Below are positions 25,772 through 34,563 of a stretch of DNA of 64,000 nt, piece by piece. Within the stretch, counting starts at the first letter, position 1. Every line of letters starts with the position of its first letter. A program made the position numbers and the translations under genes. Source of the DNA: Scatomorpha sp040765295 (lineage in GTDB: Bacteria; Bacillota; Clostridia; Oscillospirales; Oscillospiraceae); the NCBI GenBank assembly GCA_040765295.1, contig JAXGSB010000001.1, positions 682,001 to 746,000 of the forward strand. Reading direction: 5' to 3'. Under the pieces are notes generated by a model. That model saw only the letters and a list, made by a program, of their open reading frames with translations, was not told the DNA's origin and searched no databases.

Positions 25772-25784
25772 ACCAGATAAGATA

Positions 25785-25815
25785 GCAGATTTTGATAGAG
25801 AAATCTGCTTTTCTT
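25785..25815 (+). terminator. Native ssrA terminator displaced by the IS
   Basis: AGCAGATTT-tgatagag-AAATCTGCTTTTCTTT immediately beyond the right end of the IS. Confidence 0.75.
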
Positions 25816-25892
25816 TATTATGTAGAAAAACTTAAATAAATGCGGTATAATTAGTTATCCTTTTTGTGAAATAAGTTGTAAGAGGGACTGAA

Positions 25893-26099
25893 ATGATTAT
25901 AAATAATATTGAGTTGGACGTAAAGGTCAAGTGCATTGAGAACGAAACCACGCAGACGAAGATTGCCGAAGAGATTGGAACCACAAAGTCCTACGTCAAT
26001 CGTATTATTAAAAAGCAAGAAAACGTGGTTAATAAAACCTTTGTACAGATAATGGAGTCATTGGGATACGACATCGAATTGCATTACGTGAAGAGGTAG
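25893..26099 (+). CDS. Small helix-turn-helix protein
   Basis: 68 residues with a lambda-repressor-like helix-turn-helix: TKIAEEIGTTKSYVNRIIKK at about 22-41. GAGGGA precedes the ATG and a TATAAT box lies at about 25845. Its stop is 6 bp before the first DUF262 gene, so it is the first gene of a three-gene unit. It is probably a regulator of the nuclease-like genes that follow. A toxin-antitoxin type role cannot be excluded. Confidence 0.7.
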   Translation: MIINNIELDVKVKCIENETTQTKIAEEIGTTKSYVNRIIKKQENVVNKTFVQIMESLGYDIELHYVKR

Positions 26100-26105
26100 C
26101 ACATT

Positions 26106-27365
26106 ATGGCAGAGATAAAAAGTATAAATGAATTACTGAATATGAGTCTCACTATCCCGGACTATCAACGGCCTTATAAGTGGAAAATCCAAAATATTGA
26201 ATATTTGCTGAGTGACATTACGAATGCAATCTCAGATGCTGAAAGATACCATAACAAGTTCAAATACCGTATAGGTACAATCATCCTTCATAAAAACGAT
26301 AATGATTTGTACGACATCGTTGATGGACAGCAAAGGATCATTTCTTTAGTTCTGTTGAAAAAGTGCATCGATCCCGCTTTCGATTGCTCAATTTTGAATC
26401 TTGACTTTTACAACAAGACATCTCAAGCTAATATACATACTAACTACAGCTTTATCAGGGAATGGTTTTCTCTACGGAATGACGCAAAAGAGGATTTTAT
26501 CAATGCCTTCTCTGATATCCTTGAGGTGGTGGTAATTTGCGTTGACAAAATATCTGAAGCTTTTCAATTGTTTGATTCACAGAACACAAGAGGAAAAGCT
26601 CTCGATCCGCATGATTTGTTGAAAGCATATCATTTGAGGGAAATGAAGAAATACCCTTATGAAATGGAACACGCCGTTACAAAATGGGAAGAAAAAGATA
26701 CTACTCAGATAAGAGAGTTGTTCGACCTCTATTTATTCCCTATATGGAACTGGTCTCGCGGAAACAAGAGCAAGTCATTCACAGCTAACGAAATTGATAC
26801 CTACAAAGGTATATCAGAGACATCAACATATACATATGCAAGACGTGCCATTAAAGCAATGCCGTGTTTCCAGATAACAGAGCCATTCATTGCTGGGAAC
26901 GATTTCTTTGAAATGGTAGAACACTATATGTACTTGCTCCGTGATATAAAAACAGAAATCGATACAAATAAAGCTTTTACAAAAATCAAAGACGTCCTGA
27001 ACATGAAAAGCAGTTCCGCCGGCTTCAGATATACCAAGAATCTGTTTTACTGTGTGCTGCTTTGCTATTATGATAAATTCCACAATTTTGATGAAATGGC
27101 GGTCAAAAAATTGTTTTTATGGGCTTTTATGATTCGTGTAGATATGGAAAATCTCGGCTTTGACAGTATCAACAAATATGCAATCGGTGATGAAAATTCG
27201 AGATATACAAACACTATTGCCGTGTTCTCAAAAATCAATCTCGCGAGACTGCATAATGAAATTTCCGGACTACAGATAAAAATACAACCAAATCAAAAGA
27301 AAGCGAATAATTGGAGAGAATTGTATAATAGGCTGAAAGAAGTAATAGGATTAGCGGAGGTGTAG
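26106..27365 (+). CDS. DUF262 (GmrS-like) protein
   Basis: 419 residues. The N-terminal DUF262 domain carries IPDYQRPYKW (residues 17-26), the nucleotide-cleaving DGQQR motif at 73-77, and the NTRGKALDPHDLLKA block. DUF262 occurs in GmrSD, BrxU and SspE-type defence nucleases, where it hydrolyses NTP and senses modified DNA. I see no DUF1524 HNH nuclease domain here. That is in the next gene, which starts 2 bp after this stop. The pair looks like a defence module. Substrate preference is unknown. Confidence 0.8.
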   Translation: MAEIKSINELLNMSLTIPDYQRPYKWKIQNIEYLLSDITNAISDAERYHNKFKYRIGTIILHKNDNDLYDIVDGQQRIISLVLLKKCIDPAFDCSILNLDFYNKTSQANIHTNYSFIREWFSLRNDAKEDFINAFSDILEVVVICVDKISEAFQLFDSQNTRGKALDPHDLLKAYHLREMKKYPYEMEHAVTKWEEKDTTQIRELFDLYLFPIWNWSRGNKSKSFTANEIDTYKGISETSTYTYARRAIKAMPCFQITEPFIAGNDFFEMVEHYMYLLRDIKTEIDTNKAFTKIKDVLNMKSSSAGFRYTKNLFYCVLLCYYDKFHNFDEMAVKKLFLWAFMIRVDMENLGFDSINKYAIGDENSRYTNTIAVFSKINLARLHNEISGLQIKIQPNQKKANNWRELYNRLKEVIGLAEV

Positions 27366-27366
27366 A

Positions 27367-29826
27367 ATGAGCAAAGCTATTACTGAACTCCGCATTATTG
27401 ATGCGGACAAGAATATTTTTGACACAGATAACGACTATATTATTCCGCTCTATCAAAGAGCTTACGCCTGGGAAGACAAACAACTTATTCAGCTTGTTGA
27501 GGATATTGCTGACGTTTCAAAAGATGCAAATTACTATATCGGTTCCTTAATTGTGTCGAAACAGGGGAATAAGTATGAGGTTGTTGACGGTCAGCAAAGA
27601 TTGACTTCATTGTATTTGCTGCTCAACTGTCTTGAGTTTGATGTGAAGCCCACTCTCACTTTTGCTTGTCGTGAAAAATCAAACTATACTCTTCAGAATA
27701 TCGGTGAGCTACTCCAGGAAAATAGGAGCAAACTCGATATGGACAGAATAGAACCCAGTATCCAACGAGGCATTCGTATTCTGGTCGAAGAATTGAACAA
27801 AGAGGATTTTGATAAAGACAGCTTTATCAAAAAGTTATCGAACGTAGTAGTATACCGCATTGAAGTTCCAGAACATACAGATCTCAACCGGTATTTTGAA
27901 ATAATGAACACCAGGGGTGAACAACTCGAGCAACACGATATATTGAAAGCTTCTCTAATGAGTAATCTCCCTAAAGAAGAACAGAGCGTTTTTGCAAGAA
28001 TATGGGATGCCTGCAGTGATATGACCGGTTATGTTCAAATGCACTTTATCAGCAAAAACAATGAAGTCCGAAAGAATCTGTTCGGCTCCGAATGGAAACA
28101 GATGCCTCCAGAAGACTGGAATAAATATAAGTCTGGTATACGCACTGGTGCTTTGGAATCAACAGGACATAAAATAGATAATATTGTTAGCACCGGGTTT
28201 GAAGTTGAAGATGATGAGGGTTATTTGGATGAAGATGTAAGAGTTCGATTTGAGAGTGTTATCGACTTCCGATATTTCCTGATTCATACCTTAAAAGTTT
28301 TAATAGGAATCAAAGGCATAGTCCATGAAGATGGAGTGTCTGCTATCATTGCTGAACTTCTCGATGATAAAAAACTGATAGACACTTTTAACAAAGTAAT
28401 TGAGTACGGTTGCATTGATGGAAACAAAATATCAGAACATAAAGCTGATTTTTCACGAGACTTTATAATCTGTTTACTAAGAACCAGGTTCCTGTTCGAT
28501 AAGTATATCATCAAGAGAGAATTCACTAATGAAAACTCTGATGGAGAATGGAGCTTGAAAAGCCTTTTTGTTTCCGGTCAGCAATCCAGAAAAAAACCAT
28601 ATTATCGAAACACAAGTTTTTCGAAAGCTGGTGAATGGACAAGCACAAATGACAATAGGACAAAAACAAACATCATGATTCAGTCCGCATTGAGAGTTTC
28701 TTATACATCACCGAAGGTAATGCATTGGATAACTCAGTTGTTGCTTTGGCTTACTGCTGAGAGCAATAAGCACACCAAGGATACTGATATCGTGAACTAT
28801 ACTTCTGTTGCCGAAAACATAGCGAAAAAGGCTGTTAAAGAAAACTTCTTCGATGTTTGCTCTGACGGAATTTATGCGATGGGAGTCAATACACCGCACA
28901 TTGTCTTTAATTATCTCGATTATTTGATTTGGAATAACAATCGTAAGAAGTATGATGACTTTATCTTTGAATTCCGAAATTCGGTTGAACATTGGTATCC
29001 ACAGAATCCTTCTGAAGGAACATTTGAACAATGGAAGGATGGGGTCGATCAGTTCGGTAATCTTTGCATTATCCAGCGTAATGTGAATTCCAAATTTTCT
29101 AATATGTCACCAGAGGCGAAGAAAAGCACATTTAGAGAAATGATTGCTAAGGGTAGTTTAAAACTGCGTATCATGAGCGACTTGACTAAAAAGCATGGCA
29201 ATAAAGGAGCAAGTCTATATTGGCGAGAAACCGCTTACAGAGAACATGAGAAATCCATGATTTCCTTATTAATGCAAGCGTGTGAGGTCGATGCCGCTAT
29301 AGTGTTTCCGGAAGATGAAGATGAAAAATCATCAGATATTCAGCCAGAAGTGAGAATCGGAACTCATCTTGATGTTTCAGAGATAGTTCTTGATTGGGCA
29401 AAAGTAAAAGAAAGCAACGGAGAAATTCATCTTGATATAAACCGTTCTGGTAAACGCTTTGTGAGATTTACAACCGATGCTACTTCAAGATACCTTCCCG
29501 AAGCACAGGTGGCCTCAAGTGGTTGGGGAACAAAGACACACTATTTCTACGAGATTGTAAATGAGCAAGACAAACAGCTACATATGCAACTTGCTTTTAG
29601 CGGTGAAAATCTGCCGAATAACTTGCGCATGGTATGTGATAAAGTTAATCAAATTTTCCCCGCCCGCATTCAGCGCAAGGACTGGAAATGGAGATGTCCA
29701 TATATAACGAAAAAGGCACAGCTGTATGAGGATACTACTACGGAAAACATTATTGAAATCTTAGAGGAACAGTACAAAGCATTATTAGCTTTTGAATCTG
29801 ATTTGATCGAAAAATTGAGACAATAG
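27367..29826 (+). CDS. DUF262-DUF1524 nuclease-type protein with extra C-terminal domain
   Basis: 819 residues. DUF262 at the N-terminus (IPLYQRAYAW, DGQQRLTSL at 74-82, NTRGEQLEQHDILKA), a helical middle, then a DUF1524-like HNH region at about 540-590 with VEHWYPQ, GNLCIIQRNVNSKFSN and a following Lys-rich stretch. A C-terminal domain of about 150 residues (from GTHLDVSEIV) is unassigned. This is the GmrSD/SspE type fusion associated with restriction of modified or phage DNA. It is coupled to the preceding DUF262 gene. Confidence 0.8.
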   Translation: MSKAITELRIIDADKNIFDTDNDYIIPLYQRAYAWEDKQLIQLVEDIADVSKDANYYIGSLIVSKQGNKYEVVDGQQRLTSLYLLLNCLEFDVKPTLTFACREKSNYTLQNIGELLQENRSKLDMDRIEPSIQRGIRILVEELNKEDFDKDSFIKKLSNVVVYRIEVPEHTDLNRYFEIMNTRGEQLEQHDILKASLMSNLPKEEQSVFARIWDACSDMTGYVQMHFISKNNEVRKNLFGSEWKQMPPEDWNKYKSGIRTGALESTGHKIDNIVSTGFEVEDDEGYLDEDVRVRFESVIDFRYFLIHTLKVLIGIKGIVHEDGVSAIIAELLDDKKLIDTFNKVIEYGCIDGNKISEHKADFSRDFIICLLRTRFLFDKYIIKREFTNENSDGEWSLKSLFVSGQQSRKKPYYRNTSFSKAGEWTSTNDNRTKTNIMIQSALRVSYTSPKVMHWITQLLLWLTAESNKHTKDTDIVNYTSVAENIAKKAVKENFFDVCSDGIYAMGVNTPHIVFNYLDYLIWNNNRKKYDDFIFEFRNSVEHWYPQNPSEGTFEQWKDGVDQFGNLCIIQRNVNSKFSNMSPEAKKSTFREMIAKGSLKLRIMSDLTKKHGNKGASLYWRETAYREHEKSMISLLMQACEVDAAIVFPEDEDEKSSDIQPEVRIGTHLDVSEIVLDWAKVKESNGEIHLDINRSGKRFVRFTTDATSRYLPEAQVASSGWGTKTHYFYEIVNEQDKQLHMQLAFSGENLPNNLRMVCDKVNQIFPARIQRKDWKWRCPYITKKAQLYEDTTTENIIEILEEQYKALLAFESDLIEKLRQ

Positions 29827-29830
29827 TGCC

Positions 29831-29910
29831 TTGCACCCACACCCCTTGATTTGCACCCATAGGTATCGATTTGCATCCACGACCCTCAATTTGCACCCAT
29901 TGCCTATTTT
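29831..29910 (+). repeat. Four direct repeats with exact 20-bp period (TTGCACCCA iterons)
   Basis: TTGCA(C/T)CCA begins at 29831, 29851, 29871 and 29891. The remaining 11 bases of each unit vary, although three of the four end in GAT or AAT. Helical phasing at two DNA turns suggests protein-binding sites. The array starts 5 bp after the DUF262-DUF1524 stop and ends before the IS200 element. Confidence 0.7.
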
Positions 29911-29938
29911 TCTATCAATTTATGATTTCTTTTCCACA

Positions 29939-29980
29939 CGGGGCCGTACTCGAACATTCTAGTACGGCCCATTTTGTACA
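29939..29980 (+). terminator. Terminator of the DUF262 operon
   Basis: GGGCCGTACT-cgaacattct-AGTACGGCCC followed by ATTTTGT. Confidence 0.85.
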
Positions 29981-30674
29981 GCAAAACCACACGCTAGGCG
30001 TGTGGTTCAAGAGAGCTTAAGCGAAGAGGTAGAAAAGAAGACTCCTTTTGCATAGAATAAAAGTGCGGTCAGCCAACTGCACAGAAAATGCAAAAGGAGG
30101 GCATTCATAATGAGTATGAATGACATAAATAGTTTATCTCACACGAAATGGAATTGCAAATATCATATAGTATTTGCTCCAAAATATCGTAGGAAGGTAT
30201 TTTACGGAGAAAAGAAAGCGGAAGTAGGAAGGATACTCAGGCAACTATGTGAGTGGAAAGGAGTAAAAATAATAGAAGCAGAGTGTTGTGTCGACCACAT
30301 ACATATGTTGCTAGAAATTCCTCCTAAAATGTCAATATCGAGCTTCATGGGATATCTAAAAGGAAAAAGCGCAACAATGCTGTATGAGCAATTCGGCGAG
30401 CTGAAATACAAGTACAGAAATCGAGAGTTCTGGTGTAAGGGATACTATGTTGACACAGCAGGGAAAAACACGAGCCGAATTGCAGAGTATATCAAGAATC
30501 AGCTTAAAGAGGATAAACTTGGAGAACAGTTAACAATACCGTCAGCTGGCCCTTTTAAGGGCAGCAAGTAGCAATCCTTAAGCAGTTGGCAGACCGTATT
30601 ATGCGTTTGACGCATACGCTAAGAACATAGGGCTATGCCCGCATGTGAAAAACCACCCGCTTGGCGGGTGGATG
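29981..30674 (+). mobile_element. IS200-type element
   Basis: One tnpA gene flanked by subterminal hairpins: left AACCACACGC-tag-GCGTGTGGTT (29985-30007), right AACCACCCGC-ttg-GCGGGTGG (about 30651-30671). This is the organisation of single-strand transposing IS200/IS605 elements without tnpB. Exact cleavage ends cannot be fixed by eye. Confidence 0.85.
30110..30571 (+). CDS. tnpA: IS200 transposase TnpA (HUH, Y1 type)
   Basis: 153 residues. It has the HUH motif HIHMLLEIP (about 64-72), FMGYLKGKSA and the C-terminal EYIKNQ with the catalytic Tyr. Length is normal and the reading frame intact, with AAAAGGAGG before the ATG. It cuts and rejoins single-stranded element ends at the hairpins described for the element. 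Confidence 0.95.
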   Translation: MSMNDINSLSHTKWNCKYHIVFAPKYRRKVFYGEKKAEVGRILRQLCEWKGVKIIEAECCVDHIHMLLEIPPKMSISSFMGYLKGKSATMLYEQFGELKYKYRNREFWCKGYYVDTAGKNTSRIAEYIKNQLKEDKLGEQLTIPSAGPFKGSK

Positions 30675-30688
30675 TTTATTACTTTGTA

Positions 30689-31411
30689 TTACTCTCCGAT
30701 ATTGCCCAATTCCTCAACAAATGCTTCTAATTCATCGTAACTTCCGTGGGGATAAGCGGATATATCAGTGTTATTCTTGTTGATTAAGCAGTCCGTGAGC
30801 AGAAACACTTTCATTCCAAGCTGTTCAGCGACCATATCTTCACTCGCATCGTTTCCGACCATTAAACATTCTTCAGGCGTAAGCTGCAGCTTATCAAGAA
30901 GTTCTTTATAATAATTGAGGTTCGGTTTGCAATAGTGAGCGTACTCAAACGTGGTATAAGTCTCAAAGTCGCTTGGTTCAAGTCCGGCCCAACGAATCCG
31001 ACTTTCGGTTGCAACTGCTGGAAATAGAGGATTAGTTGCCAGTACGACACGGTATCCTTTCGCCTTGATTCTCTCTACCAGCTCTTTTGCTTTGGGGGTA
31101 TAGCCGCAAACAGATTGAATTTTTTGAAAATCTGTCTTATAAAACTCATCAAAAATGTGTGTATCTTGCTTTACCTTGCTGCCATAAATATCTGTAACAG
31201 TATCCCAAAATACTTCTTCATTTGTTTTGCTGCCATCATTTTTAATCATAGCATATGTTCCGGCGATAACGGCTTCTAAAAAAGCTCTCGGTTCATACCC
31301 GGCAGCCATTGCAGCCATCGCCAAACCTTTCATATATGTATTGGCAAAAAGATCTTGATCCATCGGCAGAAGTGTACCGTCCAAATCAAATAAAATTGCG
31401 TTAATGCTCAT
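30689..31411 (-). CDS. HAD-superfamily hydrolase
   Basis: A 240-residue HAD phosphatase with motif I FDLDGTLLP (residues 7-15), motif II LATNP, motif III Lys in YCKPN and motif IV VGNDASEDM. It has a helical cap typical of subfamily I. It probably removes phosphate from a small metabolite, and the substrate cannot be read from sequence. The ATG at 31411 is preceded by AAAGGAA, whereas an upstream start lacks one. The IS200 right end lies only about 15 bp past its stop. Confidence 0.88.
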   Translation of the reverse strand: MSINAILFDLDGTLLPMDQDLFANTYMKGLAMAAMAAGYEPRAFLEAVIAGTYAMIKNDGSKTNEEVFWDTVTDIYGSKVKQDTHIFDEFYKTDFQKIQSVCGYTPKAKELVERIKAKGYRVVLATNPLFPAVATESRIRWAGLEPSDFETYTTFEYAHYCKPNLNYYKELLDKLQLTPEECLMVGNDASEDMVAEQLGMKVFLLTDCLINKNNTDISAYPHGSYDELEAFVEELGNIGE

Positions 31412-31605
31412 TATGTGGATTCCTTTCAATTTAGCTGTCTCATGCAGCGGTTCAGCACCTCTTGGCATGCTTTAAGTAGTTAATTGGTTTCTTTTAAGAT
31501 TGCATCAAGTTCAGGAAAATATTTTTTTAGAGGAACCGGTTTTCCATCCATAGCCTCCGAAATCTCAAGAGTGAGTATAATTCGGAGGTATGTTTATGTC
31601 AAATG

Positions 31606-31634
31606 AAAAGACCGCACATATCAAGTGCGGTCCT
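31606..31634 (-). terminator. Terminator of the ferritin gene
   Basis: Reverse strand GACCGCAC-ttgatat-GTGCGGTC followed by TTTTC. Confidence 0.85.
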
Positions 31635-31650
31635 GATGTTTTTCTGCAAT

Positions 31651-32166
31651 TTATCCTACTACGAGGGTCGGGGGTGTGTATACCCTTGCCCCGAGTTCCT
31701 GGTCCAAAGCGTAGAGTCCCCTGGCGTCGGTTCCGAAAAGCTCGTATTTCGATATGAGGGTGCTCGCATTGTTCTCCTCTTCAACCTGTTCCTTTACAAA
31801 CCAGTTGAGAAAGTCAACCGTTCCGAAATCCTTTTTGCTTAAAGCGCAGTCGTAAATCTCATATATCGAAGCCGTTACCAGACGTTCGTGATTCAGCGCC
31901 GCTTCAAGAGGGGTTTTGTGGTCACTGTAATTGGCGCCGGGCGCGTCGATTGCGGTCAGAACAGGTTTAACCCCGTGAATGATGAGGTAATCCTTAATGA
32001 GTTCGGCATGGCTCAGCTCTTCCTTCGTCTGAACGTTAAACCAGTTTTGGAAACCATCAAGCCCCTCGACGCCGTAGTAATTTGCTATTTCGTAGTAGAT
32101 ATAGGCGGAGTGCAGCTCCATGTTTATCTGCTCATTTAAAAGCTCGCATAATTTTTTGTCCAGCAT
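31651..32166 (-). CDS. ftnA: Ferritin (non-heme)
   Basis: 171 residues of the bacterial ferritin family. Ferroxidase ligands are visible: Glu17 in NMELHSAY, Glu50 and His53 in KEELSHAE, a Glu near 94 and the QVEEE segment. It oxidises and stores iron as a 24-mer in the cytoplasm. Monocistronic, with AGGAG-type site upstream and a strong terminator. Neighbouring HydE-like and ABC genes on the same strand give an iron-related theme to this stretch. Confidence 0.95.
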   Translation of the reverse strand: MLDKKLCELLNEQINMELHSAYIYYEIANYYGVEGLDGFQNWFNVQTKEELSHAELIKDYLIIHGVKPVLTAIDAPGANYSDHKTPLEAALNHERLVTASIYEIYDCALSKKDFGTVDFLNWFVKEQVEEENNASTLISKYELFGTDARGLYALDQELGARVYTPPTLVVG

Positions 32167-32261
32167 TTTTTAGCTCCTCTCTTTGGAAGGTAATTAATTC
32201 TTTTGACAATTCTAATTATAACACGATAAAAATTATGTTCTGTGATTAAATCACAATAGAG

Positions 32262-33236
32262 TTAAATATATGAAACTTCCATATCGGCAAGGGCGGCTAT
32301 CTCCCTTATATGGGAAAGCCGAAGATAGGAGCGGTTGTCAACGACGCTGAAATTTTTAGCCAGCGTATCGGGGAGAAGGTCGACAAAAAGCATATTCGCT
32401 CCCGAATTTACCGCATCGAGGTTGCCTTCGGTATCCGACAGACCTTTTTTTAAATCCCTTCCCGGTTGCTGGGCGGTAATATTGACCGTCGGCATCATTA
32501 TCCTGAGAATCGATATCTCTTTGTGGAGGAGTTCAAGATTTCCGGAACCGCCTTCTTTTGCAAGCGGGGTATCCTTTGCCGGAAGATAAGATATTACCGG
32601 TGCCCAGCTTATAGACAGTTCTTTCATGAGCATTATGTCATTTGCGAGGGAATCGCGTGTCTGACCGGGATAGTCGACGATATTTCCCGATGCCAGCGAT
32701 ATGCCCGCCTCAAGGATAAAGGATATTCTCTCCATTCTCCTGTCGAAATTTGTGGAAGGGTTGAGCCTGTTAAAAGCTTCCCTATCCGACATCTCGAACT
32801 TCATCGCAAATTCGTCAAGTCCCGCCGCCTTCAGCTCGCTAAACTGGGATTTTTCCAACTCTCCGATTCCGAGGCACACCCTCATGCCGAGCTTTTTTGC
32901 GTATGCGAGGTATTCCAGAATATCGTCAAAGGAGTAGCCCGGGTCTTCACCTGAAATAAAAAATATTCTCTTCATGCCCTGACTGTCGGCAAGGTCGATG
33001 GAGTTTTTAATCTCGTCAAGTTTTAAGCGATATCTCTCAATTTTGCTTCCGGCACGCATCCCGCAATAGAGACATCTGCTCCTGCAGACATTGCTGTAAC
33101 CCAGCATGGCGTTTGCTACTATTTCATTTCTGTAATCCTTATATATTTTCTTTGCCAGGGGTGCGATATCCCTGAGATATTCCTCCCTCGACATATCGAG
33201 CAGAGCAAGAACATCCTTTTTTGTTTCTATATTCAA
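32262..33236 (-). CDS. HydE-like radical SAM enzyme
   Basis: 324 residues. The radical SAM cluster motif CRSRCLYCG (Cys51, 55, 58) is followed by a GMRAGSKIERYRL stretch characteristic of HydE and the related BioB/PylB group, and a TIM barrel with FFISGEDPGY and NIVDYPGQT. HydE helps build the [FeFe]-hydrogenase H-cluster. hydF and hydG are not in the window. The TTG at 33236 overlaps the ATPase stop and has GGGAGGA seven bases upstream. It ends a five-gene operon with an ABC importer and a TM1266-like regulator. A HydE paralog with another substrate is possible. Confidence 0.82.
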   Translation of the reverse strand: MNIETKKDVLALLDMSREEYLRDIAPLAKKIYKDYRNEIVANAMLGYSNVCRSRCLYCGMRAGSKIERYRLKLDEIKNSIDLADSQGMKRIFFISGEDPGYSFDDILEYLAYAKKLGMRVCLGIGELEKSQFSELKAAGLDEFAMKFEMSDREAFNRLNPSTNFDRRMERISFILEAGISLASGNIVDYPGQTRDSLANDIMLMKELSISWAPVISYLPAKDTPLAKEGGSGNLELLHKEISILRIMMPTVNITAQQPGRDLKKGLSDTEGNLDAVNSGANMLFVDLLPDTLAKNFSVVDNRSYLRLSHIREIAALADMEVSYI

Positions 33237-33814
33237 ATCAAATCCTCCCACTTAATAATGTCGGCCGACAGGAGCTCCGCCTCGTCCCTGTCATGGGTTA
33301 CAAGTATCACCGTCGTGTCCGCCGTGTTTTTTAAAATATAGTTTGCGACATTCTCCCTGTTTCCCTCGTCCAAGCCTTTAAAAGGTTCGTCGAGTAAAAG
33401 AAGGTCCGCTTTTGCCAATACGGCTCTGACTATGGAGACGCGCCGCTTCATTCCTCCGCTTAAATTTTCCGCCGCCTGAAGAGCACTGTCGGTTAAACCG
33501 ACCTCGATAAGGTGCTCCCTTGCCGTTTCGTCGTTTATGCTTCTATCTGCCGCAAATTTTGCGTTCGACAGGGCGGTGAATTTTTCAAAGAGCCGGTCCT
33601 CCTGAAAGACGAAGGAGATTTTTTCGGGCAACCCCTCTATTCTCCCGTCGTCCGCCTTTTCCAAACCGGAAATTATATTCAGCAGGGTGGTCTTTCCGCA
33701 ACCGGATTCGCCCATTATGGCGATTCTTCCCGATTTTTTTACCTCCAGATTGAGATTTTCAAAAACAGTGAGGTTTTGATATGTTTTTTTGAGATTGCTA
33801 ATTTTTATATCCAT
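33233..33814 (-). CDS. ABC transporter ATPase (nitrate/sulfonate/taurine-like)
   Basis: A compact 193-residue ATPase with Walker A GESGCGKTTLL, Q-loop FVFQED, signature LSGGMKRR, Walker B LLLLDEPFKGLD and switch His in VTHDRDEA. It belongs to the SsuB/TauB-like group that serves NMT1-type binding proteins. Start at 33814 with GGAGGAG upstream, overlapping the permease stop (TGATG). Somewhat shorter than typical SsuB (about 250). Confidence 0.9.
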   Translation of the reverse strand: MDIKISNLKKTYQNLTVFENLNLEVKKSGRIAIMGESGCGKTTLLNIISGLEKADDGRIEGLPEKISFVFQEDRLFEKFTALSNAKFAADRSINDETAREHLIEVGLTDSALQAAENLSGGMKRRVSIVRAVLAKADLLLLDEPFKGLDEGNRENVANYILKNTADTTVILVTHDRDEAELLSADIIKWEDLI

Positions 33815-34563
33815 CAGCTCCTCCAAAGTCTTTTATAAAAGAATTTCAGAGCCCAAATGAAGATTTTTTCAAAGAGAACGCTTGCCAATATGATGACTGC
33901 CGTCCAGGCAAAAACCTCGCTCGTCATGAGATAAATCTTCGCTTCATACAGCCTTTCCCCAATCGACCCCTTGGGTATTCCTATTACTTCCGCCGCCGTG
34001 CCCGCCTTCCAGGCCATACCTATCGAGGCGGAGGTTGCCGAGAGTATGTAAGGTTCGAGCTGGGGGAGATAGATGAATTTAATGCGCTTAAAAAATCCCG
34101 TCCCGAAAACCTTTGCCACCTCTATCAGCTTTACGTCGGTGGATATGAGTCCCTGAAGTATGTTTGAATAGATGACCGGCAGGACGATTAAAAATGTAAC
34201 AAATGCCGAAAGGTTTTTTGAAGAAAAGATGATGAGCATGAGGATGACGGAGGATGCAACGGGTGTCGATTTTATGATTGCGATATACGGCCAAAGAAGG
34301 GTGCGCATAGGTTTATATGCGTATGAAAGCGATGCCAATGCGATGCCGAGGATTACCGCCACCATAAACCCTGAGAATATCCTCAAAAACGAAAAGAGTA
34401 TCGAGCTCCAGAAAACAGGCGTGACAACATCTTTTATCAGCTGTTTCGCCACATCGAGAGGGCCGACGATGACGATGCTGTTGCCTATAATCATGGCAAG
34501 CAGTTGCCAGAACAATAAGGCAAGCAGCACCGCCCCCGGTTTTAAAAATCTATTTCGAGCCAT
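33814..34563 (-). CDS. ABC transporter permease (SsuC/TauC type)
   Basis: 249 residues with six predicted membrane helices and the cytoplasmic coupling loop around EVAKVFGTGFFKRIKFIYLPQ (core EVAKVFGTG and LPQLEP). It forms the channel of the importer with the neighbouring ATPase and lipoprotein. The ATG at 34563 lies inside the end of the binding-protein gene, a translationally coupled arrangement. The upstream in-frame ATG would overlap that gene further and lacks a site. Confidence 0.88.
   Translation of the reverse strand: MARNRFLKPGAVLLALLFWQLLAMIIGNSIVIVGPLDVAKQLIKDVVTPVFWSSILFSFLRIFSGFMVAVILGIALASLSYAYKPMRTLLWPYIAIIKSTPVASSVILMLIIFSSKNLSAFVTFLIVLPVIYSNILQGLISTDVKLIEVAKVFGTGFFKRIKFIYLPQLEPYILSATSASIGMAWKAGTAAEVIGIPKGSIGERLYEAKIYLMTSEVFAWTAVIILASVLFEKIFIWALKFFYKRLWRS

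Noticed and set aside
29831..29910. 20-bp periodic array considered as CRISPR
   Set aside because: Repeat unit of 9 bp and spacing of 11 bp are far too short, and no cas genes are present.
31603..31842. Small + strand frame with GGAGG before its ATG near 31591-31603
   Set aside because: It runs through the ferritin terminator and antisense to the ferritin gene. The predicted peptide has no conserved character.
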